Notes: generated by a model not told the origin, from the sequence alone. Shown: positions 9,773 through 18,588, numbered from the stretch's first letter. The stretch: DNA of 64,000 bases from Alkalihalobacterium alkalinitrilicum (GCF_002019605.1 NZ_KV917368.1:5005070-5069069), one strand, 5' to 3'. Numbers and translations: made by a program.

Positions 9773-10748
9773 ATAGAGAATTTCCTATTATATTTAACAT
9801 CTTATTTAATCGGTAAGCAAATGTATGATTCTTTAAAACTCTTTTTCTCGCATTTACTCCGATTCCTTTTCTTTCTTTCTCGTGTTTAAGATAATAGTTA
9901 ATTTTTTGAAGTAAATCATTTATTGATGTAAAAGAAACGATCTCTTTATTATCTATGAAATATTTAACGAGGTCTGGTTTGAGTTCAGTTAATTGAAAAG
10001 CCCCACAACTTGCAATTTCAAATGTTCGATTGTTAATACTCTGATTTATAACGCCTTTTGTATTCCGATTATATTTAAAATCATATGGACGGTATGTGTT
10101 TAAAACTATTTTACTTTGATTGTAAAAGCTTGCTACTCTTTGTGGTTCAACCCATGTTTCTATGATTTGATAATTATTCGTAGATTTATATTTAGCTAGT
10201 AAAGAATTCCATGTGCTTCCAACGGTTAAGATCGAGTATGGGGTATGATCAAGTAGAAATTGTACAATTTTAATACGGTCAGGATACGGAAAACCAACTA
10301 AACAAATATCATATTTTTCATTATTTTTAATAATAGACCCGGGAGAAAAGATTGATGGATTTACGCCGAGTGCTAGATGATGAACATTTTTATGTCCTTC
10401 CTTTTTATAAATGTCGACACAGGCAGACTCAATGGTGAAAATATAATCATAATGATGGATAATCTTAAGTGTTTTATCAGTATAATACGGGTCTTCTGTT
10501 AACCAAATAGCAATAGGGATTTTTAGTTGCTTTACTAAAATGAGTACAGGAGGTGGCATTTTAAATCCAGCCATTGTAAGGATAAGATCGGGTTTAAATG
10601 AGGATACAGTGGCTTTTAACTTATTAATATTTTCCTTTATTGTAAAAGTTTTAATTTGATGTTTTAACTTTATTAGTTCTTTTATTATTGAATCATCGAA
10701 GTAATCATAAACTCGTTTATATCCAGAGGGAATATAAATGATTCTCAT
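9771..10748 (-). CDS. CgeB-like spore glycosyltransferase
   Basis: A 325-residue protein of the CgeB type (DUF3880-like N-terminal part plus a GT1-type C-terminal half). Visible parts are FKPDLILTMAGFK, WLTEDPYYTDKT, HLALGVNPSIFSPG, YDICLVGFPYPDR and the donor-binding NRTFEIASCGAFQL. In B. subtilis CgeB helps make the outermost crust glycan of the spore. ATG 10748 is preferred over the longer frame because AAGGAGTGA sits right before it. It lies 70 bases after a small gene on the same strand and is probably co-transcribed with it from the sigma-E-type site at 11339. Confidence 0.8.
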   Translation of the reverse strand: MRIIYIPSGYKRVYDYFDDSIIKELIKLKHQIKTFTIKENINKLKATVSSFKPDLILTMAGFKMPPPVLILVKQLKIPIAIWLTEDPYYTDKTLKIIHHYDYIFTIESACVDIYKKEGHKNVHHLALGVNPSIFSPGSIIKNNEKYDICLVGFPYPDRIKIVQFLLDHTPYSILTVGSTWNSLLAKYKSTNNYQIIETWVEPQRVASFYNQSKIVLNTYRPYDFKYNRNTKGVINQSINNRTFEIASCGAFQLTELKPDLVKYFIDNKEIVSFTSINDLLQKINYYLKHEKERKGIGVNARKRVLKNHTFAYRLNKMLNIIGNSL

Positions 10749-10818
10749 TAAGTCACTCCTTAAAATGTGTATATATGTAAAAAGGGGGTAAGTATCCCCT
10801 CCCTTATCAATACCAATA

Positions 10819-11304
10819 TTAAAAATTAACAATTATTTTATTTAAAGCGGGAACTCCTTGTTGAAGTTCTTTAAAATAAACAAAACCTTCCACAATTACA
10901 GAGTTTTTTTCTTCAGGTTTAGAAAGATTGATGTCGAAGTTTGAAAAAAAGAGTTTTTCCCCTGGACTTAGTTCCTTACTTTCGACTGGCTTTAACCAGT
11001 ATTCTCCATTCTCCTTCAAATTGTCCTTCCGCTCTTGGCTAATGAACTGCCACTCCTCTGAATTTGAGGCATCTACAATCATTTCATTACGTGGGGCTGC
11101 TTCTATTTTTCCTCCTAATTTTCCTGATGAAATTGGATTAACCCTTAAACAAATGATCGGTGTGTGTAACATTTCTTCTCCCGTATTTTCTATAATAAAA
11201 CTCCCCATAATAAGAACTTCCCTTTCTTCCTCATCCAGTTCGGGTAAGATGACAGAGTAATTAAAAAATCCTTGTGCATTCATTTTCTTTTGTTCTTCCG
11301 TCAT
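10819..11304 (-). CDS. hypothetical protein, probable spore-surface operon
   Basis: A 161-residue acidic protein I do not recognise. It starts MTEEQKKMNAQGFFNYSVIL behind AAGGAGGG. Sequence such as EREVLIMGSFIIENTGEEML and ELSPGEKLFFSNFDINL suggests a beta-sandwich of the immunoglobulin type, but this is only a fold guess. It has no signal peptide, no cysteine pattern beyond one Cys, and no membrane segment. It is the first gene of a pair with the cgeB-like transferase and could be a substrate or partner of that enzyme. Confidence 0.6.
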   Translation of the reverse strand: MTEEQKKMNAQGFFNYSVILPELDEEEREVLIMGSFIIENTGEEMLHTPIICLRVNPISSGKLGGKIEAAPRNEMIVDASNSEEWQFISQERKDNLKENGEYWLKPVESKELSPGEKLFFSNFDINLSKPEEKNSVIVEGFVYFKELQQGVPALNKIIVNF

Positions 11305-11338
11305 ATTTTTCCCTCCTTAAAAATAGGTTCCTCACTCA

Positions 11339-11366
11339 TATGTATGTAGAAGGTAACGACAATATT
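11339..11366 (-). promoter_or_regulatory. sigma-E-type promoter of the cgeB-like operon
   Basis: On the minus strand AATATT, then 14 bases, then CATACATA, close to the sigma-E pattern ATATT-N14-CATACAnT (last base differs). It lies about 35 bases before the start codon at 11304. Confidence 0.5.
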
Positions 11367-11375
11367 TTATTGTGA

Positions 11376-11413
11376 AGGAAAAAAGAAAAGACAGCAAAGA
11401 ATGCTGCCGATTA
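11376..11413 (-). terminator. terminator after Cys-rich paralogue 1
   Basis: Minus-strand stem GGCAGC/GCTGTC around ATTCTTT, followed by a T-rich run (TTTTCTTTTTT). It touches the stop codon. Confidence 0.7.
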
Positions 11414-12382
11414 AGTGCACGAAATTCTAAGTGTCACATTTCTTGTCTGTCCTGTTTGATCATTTCTCACTGTAACTACCGCTGTTGTAGTACCAGCTGC
11501 TATACAATGTACACGAATCCCTCTTTCACCACTAATTGTTTCTAATGTTACATTTGCAATCCCAGTTGGGGTTATTGAAATGACTTGAGTAACAGATTGA
11601 TTTGGACCAAAACTTACAAATTGAGGTTTACATACTTTTCCTGAAATATCGCGAATATCACTTATTGGAAAGAAGCATTGCTGTGGAATTTGTGGTGCAG
11701 GACAGTCAAATGGGATTTCTTGACGTGGTTGACAGAAATCTGCAGTGATTTGTAACTTTACTTGAGCTTCCATTTGAATGTTTTGACACATGTTAATATG
11801 AACAACAAGTTGACTGAATGTATCATCTTCACGACAACAAAGAACAGCTTCACATTGGAAATGTGAAATTTCGCATTGTAATTTCGTACCTGGTGGAGCA
11901 CATAGGAAGAATTTTTCAACTGTTGCAAACGACTGGGGAGCAGATGTACAAATAATTTCATTTCCATTAGATACTCGGATGACAAAAAAACCTTTCTTTA
12001 ATACTTTGACTTTTTGTAAAGTAGTACTTTCACCATCCAAGTTGACGCTAACACTTTCACGATTTCTAGGATCCGTTATTTCTTTACAAATGATTCCACC
12101 GGGTGCTTCTGGATCGACAGGGTGACCAAAAGCATCAGTAATAATACAATCAACGTTCAGATGATCACAATTAACCCCGAGGTTGTTATGACCATTAGCT
12201 CCATTCAATATAAAACATGGATCAGCTTCAGGTGTAAAGCCGTTATTACACTCAAATTCAAGATCAGCTAATCCTTGTGATCCCGAGAACGTTTTTTTTA
12301 TATCTGCTTGCCTAGTAATCCAATCATAAACTTTTGGAACCCGGATACAGAGTGCTTCTTGTATTGGACTGATTTTGTTCAT
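11411..12382 (-). CDS. Cys-rich spore-surface paralogue 1 with extra C-terminal domain
   Basis: 323 residues, unrecognised family. It is the most distal of four tandem paralogues sharing ETLCIKVPKVYDW-type N-termini (here ALCIRVPKVYDWITRQ), a central LQKVKVLKKGFF, KFFLCAPPGTKLQCEI, a Cys pair region AVLCC, INMCQNIQMEA and TADFCQPRQEIPF. Only this copy continues past the usual PPQC end, with about 80 residues (FVSFGPNQSVTQVISITP...RNVTLRISC) resembling a bacterial Ig-like domain. ATG 12382 has AAAGGATG upstream; the frame also opens from TTG 12451. Its upstream CATATTATG with CA-N16 is only a weak sigma-K match. A spore coat or crust role is inferred from context. Confidence 0.65.
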   Translation of the reverse strand: MNKISPIQEALCIRVPKVYDWITRQADIKKTFSGSQGLADLEFECNNGFTPEADPCFILNGANGHNNLGVNCDHLNVDCIITDAFGHPVDPEAPGGIICKEITDPRNRESVSVNLDGESTTLQKVKVLKKGFFVIRVSNGNEIICTSAPQSFATVEKFFLCAPPGTKLQCEISHFQCEAVLCCREDDTFSQLVVHINMCQNIQMEAQVKLQITADFCQPRQEIPFDCPAPQIPQQCFFPISDIRDISGKVCKPQFVSFGPNQSVTQVISITPTGIANVTLETISGERGIRVHCIAAGTTTAVVTVRNDQTGQTRNVTLRISCT

Positions 12383-12716
12383 ACTATTTTCATCCTTTCC
12401 GCTTTGGACTACTTCATAATATGTATTTGCCTTAATTAATGGATAAGTCAATAGTTTAGATTGAGGTCATTTTTATTAAAATGATTAATTAATCTAGATT
12501 AATAGGTGATATAAAAATTAGTGAATTAATTGTCAGTATGATGAAGTTCAAGTGAATGGCTCATATAAAAAGTATGAGAATAAATTCTAAAAATCCGCGA
12601 AAGCCTTGGTCATTTGCCATGTACTATTTTAAATTTTTGAATATACATAAAGTAGAGAAGGTGAAAAAGTAGGTCTTTAACAAATATGAATTCATATAAA
12701 TAATTGTAAAAAAAAA

Positions 12717-12734
12717 GAGGAGGATTTCTCCTCC
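12717..12734 (-). terminator. terminator after Cys-rich paralogue 2
   Basis: Minus-strand GGAGGA/TCCTCC stem (12719-12724 with 12729-12734), followed on that strand by CTC and a run of nine or more T. Confidence 0.75.
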
Positions 12735-12751
12735 ATAAAGAACAATAACAC

Positions 12752-13480
12752 TTAATAATCGTCAGGAACAGGAAAGATTTCCGGACATTGTGGCGGAAAG
12801 CTAAGTGGTGGGCAAGTAAAAGGTACCTCAGGACGAGGTTGACAGAAATCAGCACAAATTTCCAATTTTACAATAGCTTCCATTTGAATATTTTGGCACA
12901 TGTTAATGGAAACATCAATTTGTTGAAAAACTGGATCCCCTTCTTCATCTTCTTTACAAATTAAATTAACATCACACTCAAAATCGGTAATTTCACATTG
13001 TAAATATGTTCCTTCAGGAGCACACAGGAAAAACTTTTCAGCGACGGCAAAATGTTGAGGGTCAGATGTGCATACAATCGTTCCAGCAGCATTTTTTATC
13101 TGTACAATATAATATCCTTTTTTCAAAACTTTTACTCTTTGTAGAGTTATGATTTCTCCATTATGAAGAGTAAGTTCAACAACTTGACGGCCATGGTGTT
13201 GTGGAATTTCTTTACAAAGGATAGCACCTGGGGTTAAGGGATTAACTGGGTTACCTTCTGAATCTGTTAAAATACATTCAATAGTTAAGGCACCCATATC
13301 AGCTAGTGCCGCACAAGGGTCTACACAATCATGTCCGTTACAACTAAAATTTAATTTTTTTAAGGCTTCAGGACCTGTGAATGATTGAAGCGGAACATCA
13401 ACTTGCCTAGTTACCCAGTCATACACTTTAGGCACTTTGATACAGAGAGTTTCTTTTCCTCCCTTAATAGACTTATTCAT
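12752..13480 (-). CDS. Cys-rich spore-surface paralogue 2
   Basis: 242 residues, same unnamed family as its three neighbours and closest to paralogue 3. It shows ETLCIKVPKVYDWVTRQ, CVDPCAALADMGALTIECIL, LQRVKVLKKGYY, KFFLCAPEGTYLQCEITDF, SINMCQNIQMEAIVKLEI, CADFCQPRPEVPFTCPP and the end PPQCPEIFP. At least twelve cysteines suggest disulfide cross-linking in a coat layer. There is no signal peptide, as expected for proteins made in the mother cell. ATG 13480 has GAAAGGATGG upstream and lies behind an exact sigma-K-type promoter. The terminator after it shows it is a single-gene unit. Confidence 0.7.
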   Translation of the reverse strand: MNKSIKGGKETLCIKVPKVYDWVTRQVDVPLQSFTGPEALKKLNFSCNGHDCVDPCAALADMGALTIECILTDSEGNPVNPLTPGAILCKEIPQHHGRQVVELTLHNGEIITLQRVKVLKKGYYIVQIKNAAGTIVCTSDPQHFAVAEKFFLCAPEGTYLQCEITDFECDVNLICKEDEEGDPVFQQIDVSINMCQNIQMEAIVKLEICADFCQPRPEVPFTCPPLSFPPQCPEIFPVPDDY

Positions 13481-13522
13481 TACGATCCATCCTTTCATAG
13501 TGGTTAGGTAAAATGTCTAATT

Positions 13523-13549
13523 TATACTATGAACTGAAGCACAATATGT
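13523..13549 (-). promoter_or_regulatory. sigma-K-type promoter of paralogue 2
   Basis: Minus strand: AC, 16 bases, CATAGTATA. Exact match to AC-N16-CATAnnnTA, about 45 bases before the start. Confidence 0.75.
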
Positions 13550-13647
13550 GCCAGTCTTTTTTCTCTTTAAATGAAACCATGACTTTGATCGCACCTGGAG
13601 TCAAAAGTTTAAGCAAATAAACCCTCAATAAAGTTTCACCTGAAAAC

Positions 13648-13675
13648 AAAAAAGAGGGTGGCGGCCCTCTTTTTT
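13648..13675 (-). terminator. terminator after paralogue 3
   Basis: Stem AAAAGAGGG/CCCTCTTTT with loop TGGCGG-like bases; the minus-strand arm ends in a T run. Confidence 0.85.
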
Positions 13676-13681
13676 GCTACA

Positions 13682-14392
13682 TTAAGATGGAAAGATTTCT
13701 GGACATTGTGGTGGAACGTGAAGTGGAGGACATTCAAATGGTAACTCTTGACGAGGTTGGCAGAATCCTGCTGTAATCTCTAATTTTACAAGAGCTTCCA
13801 TTTGTACGTTTTGGCACATATTAATTGAAACATCAATTTGCTGAAATTCAGGATCTCCATTTTCATCTTCTCCACAAATTAAATGAGCATCGCACTCAAA
13901 GTCAGTAATTTCGCATTGCAAATGTGTACCTTCAGGAGCACATAGGAAAAACTTTTCTGCAACTGCAAAATGTTGAGGCTTAGAAGTGTAGACGTGAGTT
14001 CCAGCTGCATTGGCTACTTGCACGACGAAATATCCTTTTTTCAATACTTTTACTTTTTGTAATGTAACAACTTCTCCATCGGGAAGTGTAATTTCTACTT
14101 CATGTCGACCGTGTGTTTGAGGAATTTCAGTACATAAGATAGAACCATGCTCTAACGGATCAACAGGGTTACCTAATGAATCTGTAAGGATACATTTAAT
14201 TGACAATGCCCCCATATTAGCTAGGTCTAAACAAGGATCTGAACAGTTTCCATTAAAGTTTAACTGCTTCAATCCTTTCTCACCAGTAAAAGCTTGAAGT
14301 GGTACATCTACTTGTCGAGTTACCCAGTCATATACTTTAGGAACTTTAATACAAAGCGTTTCTTGACGCCCTTCAATTGATTTAATTTCCAT
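13682..14392 (-). CDS. Cys-rich spore-surface paralogue 3
   Basis: 236 residues, close relative of paralogue 2. It has ETLCIKVPKVYDWVTRQVD, CSDPCLDLANMGALSIKCIL, LQKVKVLKKGYFVVQV, KFFLCAPEGTHLQCEITDF, SINMCQNVQMEALVKLEI, GFCQPRQELPFECPP and PPQCPEIFPS. The pattern of a VPxVYDW start, paired cysteines and a late MEAxVKLEI strand recalls SPOCS/DUF3794-type spore proteins, but I could not confirm that. ATG 14392 has AAAGGAG with long spacing. It has its own sigma-K-type promoter and its own terminator. Confidence 0.7.
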   Translation of the reverse strand: MEIKSIEGRQETLCIKVPKVYDWVTRQVDVPLQAFTGEKGLKQLNFNGNCSDPCLDLANMGALSIKCILTDSLGNPVDPLEHGSILCTEIPQTHGRHEVEITLPDGEVVTLQKVKVLKKGYFVVQVANAAGTHVYTSKPQHFAVAEKFFLCAPEGTHLQCEITDFECDAHLICGEDENGDPEFQQIDVSINMCQNVQMEALVKLEITAGFCQPRQELPFECPPLHVPPQCPEIFPS

Positions 14393-14443
14393 AATTTATT
14401 TATTTCTCCTTTCGAGCGTTGTGATAGGGTTTCTTCCCACTTT

Positions 14444-14470
14444 TATACTATGTAAATGCCCTGATTTGGT
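14444..14470 (-). promoter_or_regulatory. sigma-K-type promoter of paralogue 3
   Basis: Minus strand: AC, 16 bases, CATAGTATA, exact match, about 50 bases before the start. Confidence 0.75.
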
Positions 14471-14632
14471 GATGACCTTTTTTAAGAAAAATAGATTGTA
14501 GTCGCTTACTATCCAGTTTCAAAATTCAGTGGTACTTTTCTTCAGTAGGTTTTTTTCATTCCTACTTATTTTTATTTCAATCCCAAATTAGTATGGGTGT
14601 TAATACAAAAACTATATTAAAATTGAATGAAA

Positions 14633-14662
14633 AAGCTGTTGACCGAGGGAGGTCAACAGCTT
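14633..14662 (-). terminator. terminator after paralogue 4
   Basis: Perfect 12-bp stem AAGCTGTTGACC/GGTCAACAGCTT with a 6-base loop; on the minus strand it runs into TTTTT. Confidence 0.85.
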
Positions 14663-14693
14663 AGAAATGAGAAGTGCCCTTGTTTTAGTAAAA

Positions 14694-15431
14694 TTATGAA
14701 CCAGGGAAGACTTCAGGGCATTGAGGTGGAACTTGAAGTGGAGGGCACTCAAATGGTATTTCTTGACGAGGTTGACAGAAATCAGCCGTGATTTCAAGCT
14801 TTACAATGGCTTCCATTTGAATGTTTTGACACATATTGATAGATACATCAACTTGTTCAAATGTTCCATCATCTCTACAACAAAGGACAGCCTCACATTG
14901 GAAGTCTGTAATATGACATTGTAGTGTAGTCCCTCTTGGTGCACAGAGGTAGAATTTTTCCACTGTTGCAAATGACTGCGGGGCAGAAATACAAACTACA
15001 CCATTTCCATTTGATACTTGGATCCTAAAAAATCCTTTCTTTAATACTTTCACTTTTTGAAGTGTAACAGTTTCCCCATTCAGTGTGAATTCAAAACTTT
15101 CACGGTTTCTTGGATCTGTTATCTCTTTACAAATAATTCCATTATCTGCTTCTGGGTCAACAGGATTTCCAAAAGCATCAGTAATAATACATTCAACGTT
15201 GAGGTTATCACAATTGATACCAAGGGTGCTATTGCCATTACCGCCATTCAAAATCAAACATGGGTCAGCCTCAGGAGTAAATCCATTCGTACATTCAAAA
15301 TCGAGCTCATCTAAACCAGTTTGTCTATTAAAGGTTCTAAAGATATCAGCTTGTCGAGTTACCCAATCATAAACTTTAGGAACTTTAATACAAAGTGTTT
15401 CTTGACAACCGCCAATTGGACTAATCTTCAA
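14694..15431 (-). CDS. Cys-rich spore-surface paralogue 4
   Basis: 245 residues from TTG 15431, closest to paralogue 1 (shared insertion NGFTPEADPCLILNGGNG and EITDPRNRESFEF) but ending at PPQCPEVFPGS without the extra domain. Family marks: ETLCIKVPKVYDWVTRQADI, LQKVKVLKKGFF, FYLCAPRGTTLQC, AVLCCRDD, INMCQNIQMEAIVKLEI, DFCQPRQEIPFECPP. An ATG at 15440 lies inside the ribosome site GAAAGGATG itself. By comparison with paralogue 1 (MNKISPI), translation more likely begins at TTG 15431 (KISPIGG). It has an exact sigma-K-type promoter. Confidence 0.7.
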   Translation of the reverse strand: MKISPIGGCQETLCIKVPKVYDWVTRQADIFRTFNRQTGLDELDFECTNGFTPEADPCLILNGGNGNSTLGINCDNLNVECIITDAFGNPVDPEADNGIICKEITDPRNRESFEFTLNGETVTLQKVKVLKKGFFRIQVSNGNGVVCISAPQSFATVEKFYLCAPRGTTLQCHITDFQCEAVLCCRDDGTFEQVDVSINMCQNIQMEAIVKLEITADFCQPRQEIPFECPPLQVPPQCPEVFPGS

Positions 15432-15475
15432 TTCAATCATCCTTTCAAAGGGTTTAATAGGTTTATACCACACTG

Positions 15476-15502
15476 TATAGTATGTTAGCCCGAATGTTTG
15501 GT
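15476..15502 (-). promoter_or_regulatory. sigma-K-type promoter of paralogue 4
   Basis: Minus strand: AC, 16 bases, CATACTATA, exact match to AC-N16-CATAnnnTA. Confidence 0.75.
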
Positions 15503-15678
15503 TTGGGTACATGCACAAGTTAAATGATATTAATCTAATTTTTTTTGAGTTATAAAGAAACAATTAAGCATTTGCCCATATACATAGTACAGATGGATAA
15601 TATTTGCCTATAAAAATCATTTGTTTTGTTCACTTTTGATAAACGGATATTCAGTTTTATTTGAAAGGAGAGATTGTT

Positions 15679-18261
15679 TTGAGCCGTCAAACAAAAAGTG
15701 AGTTCAATAACATTCAACAAAAGCAAATGTTATTGCACTTAAAGTCAGAATTGGCACGCTACCAAATTAACGAGGAAAGGTATGAACGTTTGGTTGAAAA
15801 GCTTAAAAAGGAAAAGATTGAATTACAGCATGCATTTAAAGAAAAGATCTCTCAATTAAACGAAACTACAGAGGAAAATCGGGAGTTTTATAGTGAGAAA
15901 TTAGCCCTGTTATCCCGACTTGAGGATATAGGTAAAGTAAAGGTAGATCTAGAGCAAACTGTTTGTGATTATGAAGAAGAAAAAATTCAAATGAAAGAAC
16001 AGATTGAAGAACTCCAAGCTATAATTAACCAAGGTCAGCAACCTTTATTAGAGGAGATAGTCCTTCTAAAAAATGAAAAAAAAGAACTGCAATTAGCTTT
16101 AGATGAGCAAACTAATGCGTTAAATAATATTGAGCATTTGAAAAATGATTATATACAGGAAAAAGAGGCACTTATTAATGAAAATGAAGTGGTTATTCAA
16201 CAACTAGAAAGTTTAGAAGAAAAACAACAATTCTATGACGAGGAAATATCTAAGTATATAGAAGTAAACAAGCAGCTTCGGGATGAAATTACACTTCTTA
16301 AAGAAAAAATTGACGTTGACCAACTCACTGTTATTGAGGAATTAGAGGAAGTTACGAAGGAGAAGCAACAAATCCAGCAGGAACTTAAGGAGAAAATAAC
16401 TGAGCAAATAAAGTTAGATGAGGAATTACAAAGTTATTATTTAGAAAAAGAAAATTATGATCAACAATTCCAACATTTGAACGATGAAATTAAAAACTCC
16501 CAGGCCATCATTGAAGAAAAGGACAAAACCATTCAAACGTTAAACGAAGCAACAGACCAGAAACAAGTAGAGCTAATTCATCAATTAGAACAAGCAAACA
16601 ATCAACTCCAAGACCAAGAAACAATGATTAATGATTTACATCAAGAAATACAAGATATTAACGAAGAGTTAGCACATTTTAAAGCTGAAAAATTGACCTA
16701 TGAAGAACAAGTAACAAACTATGAAACATTAATTAACGAACTGGAAGAAGAAGTTAATCTTTATAAAGAAAAAACAGATGAGGACCAATTGAAATTAATT
16801 CAGGAACTAGAAGAAGCTTCAAATCGTTACGCTAAGTTACAACAAGAGTTAGAGGAGAAAATTTCTGAATTTACTCAATTAGAAGAAGAAAATCAGCGTA
16901 TTAAACAACATCAAGAAAATGCCATTCAACAAATAGAAAGTGAGAGGTCTGAAAAAGAGGTATTAAAAAATCAAATTATTGATCTTCAGGAGAAAGTAGA
17001 AGAGTTTGAGGGGAAAATTAAAGAAAATCAACAAGGTTTTAATGAGAAGGTTGAATTACTCAAGAAAGAAAAAGAACAATTACAATATGATTATGAGCAG
17101 CAATTAGAAAGTATAACAAAACTTAATGAAGTTACGAATCAATACTCTATGGAACAAGAACAGCTACTTGAACAAATAAAACAGTTAGAAGAGGATAATG
17201 TTACATTAGATCTTAAGTTGAGAAATTATAAAGAAGCCCAGCCAGAAGTCAAAGAAATTAAACAAGAGCTTGCACAAAAAGCAACTGAACTTGCAGAACA
17301 AATTAGTCATTTGAAAACTTTACAAGATCATTATCGAGAAAGTACTAATGAGAACGAAAGATTAGTACGAGATAATGAAGCGTTAAACAGTCAACTTCAG
17401 CGTCTTGATCAACAAAATAATAGTATTCATGAACATGTTAAGTACTACGAAAGCTTGAATAAAGAAATGAAGCAAGAAATTACAAATCTAACAAAGGAAA
17501 TTAGTGAAATTCAAGCAGACTTAAAAGTAAAAACAAAAGAAAATAATCGCTTAGATAACGAATTAGAAAAGCAAATATCTGCATTTAATCAAGTAAAGCA
17601 ACAGCAAAAAGACTCTATTCAAGAATATGAAAGTATCATTAAGGCAAATAAGGCCTTTCAAGCTGAAGTAAAGCAAATTCAAGCAAATAATAAATCGCTG
17701 GAAAGTAAACTTTATAAGTTGGATGAGGAAAAAAGGAAAAATGATTTGCAAATTAAAGAGTATAAGGATGCTTTAAACCAAGCAGAGAAAAGTTTGAAAG
17801 AATTGAAAAAGGAACATCAAAAATTAGAGCATCAATTAGAAAAACAAACAGCTGAATTAATTCGTACCAAAGAACAAAGAAATGAATACTTGGAAGATAA
17901 AAAACTTTTAGTTAACCTTCTTCAAAACTCAAATGCTAATTTCAAAATGGAAACGAAAGCTCAGTCAAATACTATTAATCAACAAGCAAATCAGCAATCA
18001 AAAGTGTCTAATGAAGAGATGGTAGCAAGACAATTTGATGATTCAGTAAATAACTCATGGTTTTTACGTAACTTAAGAGACCAAAGTTCAATTAAAAATA
18101 AAGTGAATCCAAAACCGTTACCAACTTATAATCGAACGACAGTCGATTCCTTTTTATCATTTAATAATAATAAACGCTCACAACAACAAAAACCCGCTAA
18201 TCAACCCGCTACTGAACACCAAGTAAATCATACTGAGAGTCAGGATGAACAACAAGAATAA
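15679..18261 (+). CDS. long coiled-coil protein
   Basis: 860 residues, almost all predicted heptad coiled coil rich in Glu, Lys, Gln and Leu, with repeated ELEE/ITxL segments. Only the last ~100 residues (NSWFLRNLRDQSSIKNKVNPKP onward) are low-complexity and Gln/Asn/Pro-rich. There are no cysteines to speak of, no membrane segment and no ATPase head, so it is not an SMC protein. I do not recognise an orthologue. TTG 15679 is chosen because AAAGGAGAG lies seven bases upstream. It is transcribed away from the Cys-rich paralogues and could be a scaffold of a spore layer; this is inference from location. A JAB-type fragment follows 16 bases later. Confidence 0.75.
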   Translation: MSRQTKSEFNNIQQKQMLLHLKSELARYQINEERYERLVEKLKKEKIELQHAFKEKISQLNETTEENREFYSEKLALLSRLEDIGKVKVDLEQTVCDYEEEKIQMKEQIEELQAIINQGQQPLLEEIVLLKNEKKELQLALDEQTNALNNIEHLKNDYIQEKEALINENEVVIQQLESLEEKQQFYDEEISKYIEVNKQLRDEITLLKEKIDVDQLTVIEELEEVTKEKQQIQQELKEKITEQIKLDEELQSYYLEKENYDQQFQHLNDEIKNSQAIIEEKDKTIQTLNEATDQKQVELIHQLEQANNQLQDQETMINDLHQEIQDINEELAHFKAEKLTYEEQVTNYETLINELEEEVNLYKEKTDEDQLKLIQELEEASNRYAKLQQELEEKISEFTQLEEENQRIKQHQENAIQQIESERSEKEVLKNQIIDLQEKVEEFEGKIKENQQGFNEKVELLKKEKEQLQYDYEQQLESITKLNEVTNQYSMEQEQLLEQIKQLEEDNVTLDLKLRNYKEAQPEVKEIKQELAQKATELAEQISHLKTLQDHYRESTNENERLVRDNEALNSQLQRLDQQNNSIHEHVKYYESLNKEMKQEITNLTKEISEIQADLKVKTKENNRLDNELEKQISAFNQVKQQQKDSIQEYESIIKANKAFQAEVKQIQANNKSLESKLYKLDEEKRKNDLQIKEYKDALNQAEKSLKELKKEHQKLEHQLEKQTAELIRTKEQRNEYLEDKKLLVNLLQNSNANFKMETKAQSNTINQQANQQSKVSNEEMVARQFDDSVNNSWFLRNLRDQSSIKNKVNPKPLPTYNRTTVDSFLSFNNNKRSQQQKPANQPATEHQVNHTESQDEQQE

Positions 18262-18277
18262 GAACAGTATTTACTAT

Positions 18278-18397
18278 ATGAAAAAACAAGTCTATGAACA
18301 AATAGTTGAATACTGTAAAGAAGAGGCGCCAATTGAGGCATGCGGGTTAATTTCTGGTGTAGGTAATAAAATTAAAGTTAGAATTAATATAATTTGA
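18278..18397 (+). pseudogene. JAB/MPN metalloprotease, N-terminal fragment
   Basis: 39 codons, KKQVYEQIVEYCKEEAPIEA then CGLISG, match the start of JAB1/MPN-type (Mov34) peptidases. The frame then drifts and stops. The zinc-binding HxH...D part is missing, so it is a remnant. It sits directly after the coiled-coil gene. Confidence 0.6.
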
Positions 18398-18462
18398 AGT
18401 TTTTCTGTTGGTACATGTAAAGAGGAGAGGTAAAAGAAATAAGTATAGGTGTATTTTTAAGC

Positions 18463-18491
18463 GAGGTAGCACATGAGCTACCTCTTTTTTT
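18463..18491 (+). terminator. terminator after coiled-coil gene
   Basis: Perfect 8-bp stem GAGGTAGC/GCTACCTC, 6-base loop, then seven T. Confidence 0.9.
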
Positions 18492-18513
18492 GAAGGGGAA
18501 CTGATGCGGAATC

Positions 18514-18539
18514 ACCTTTTATGGAGAATGCATACAATA
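18514..18539 (+). promoter_or_regulatory. sigma-K/E-type promoter of small His-rich gene
   Basis: AC, 15 bases, CATACAATA. The -10 fits both sigma-K (CATAnnnTA) and sigma-E (CATACAAT); spacing is one base short for sigma-K. Confidence 0.5.
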
Positions 18540-18588
18540 ATATAGAAATGTTTAATGTTGTCTAAAACCTAAATGAGGAGGGATCTAT

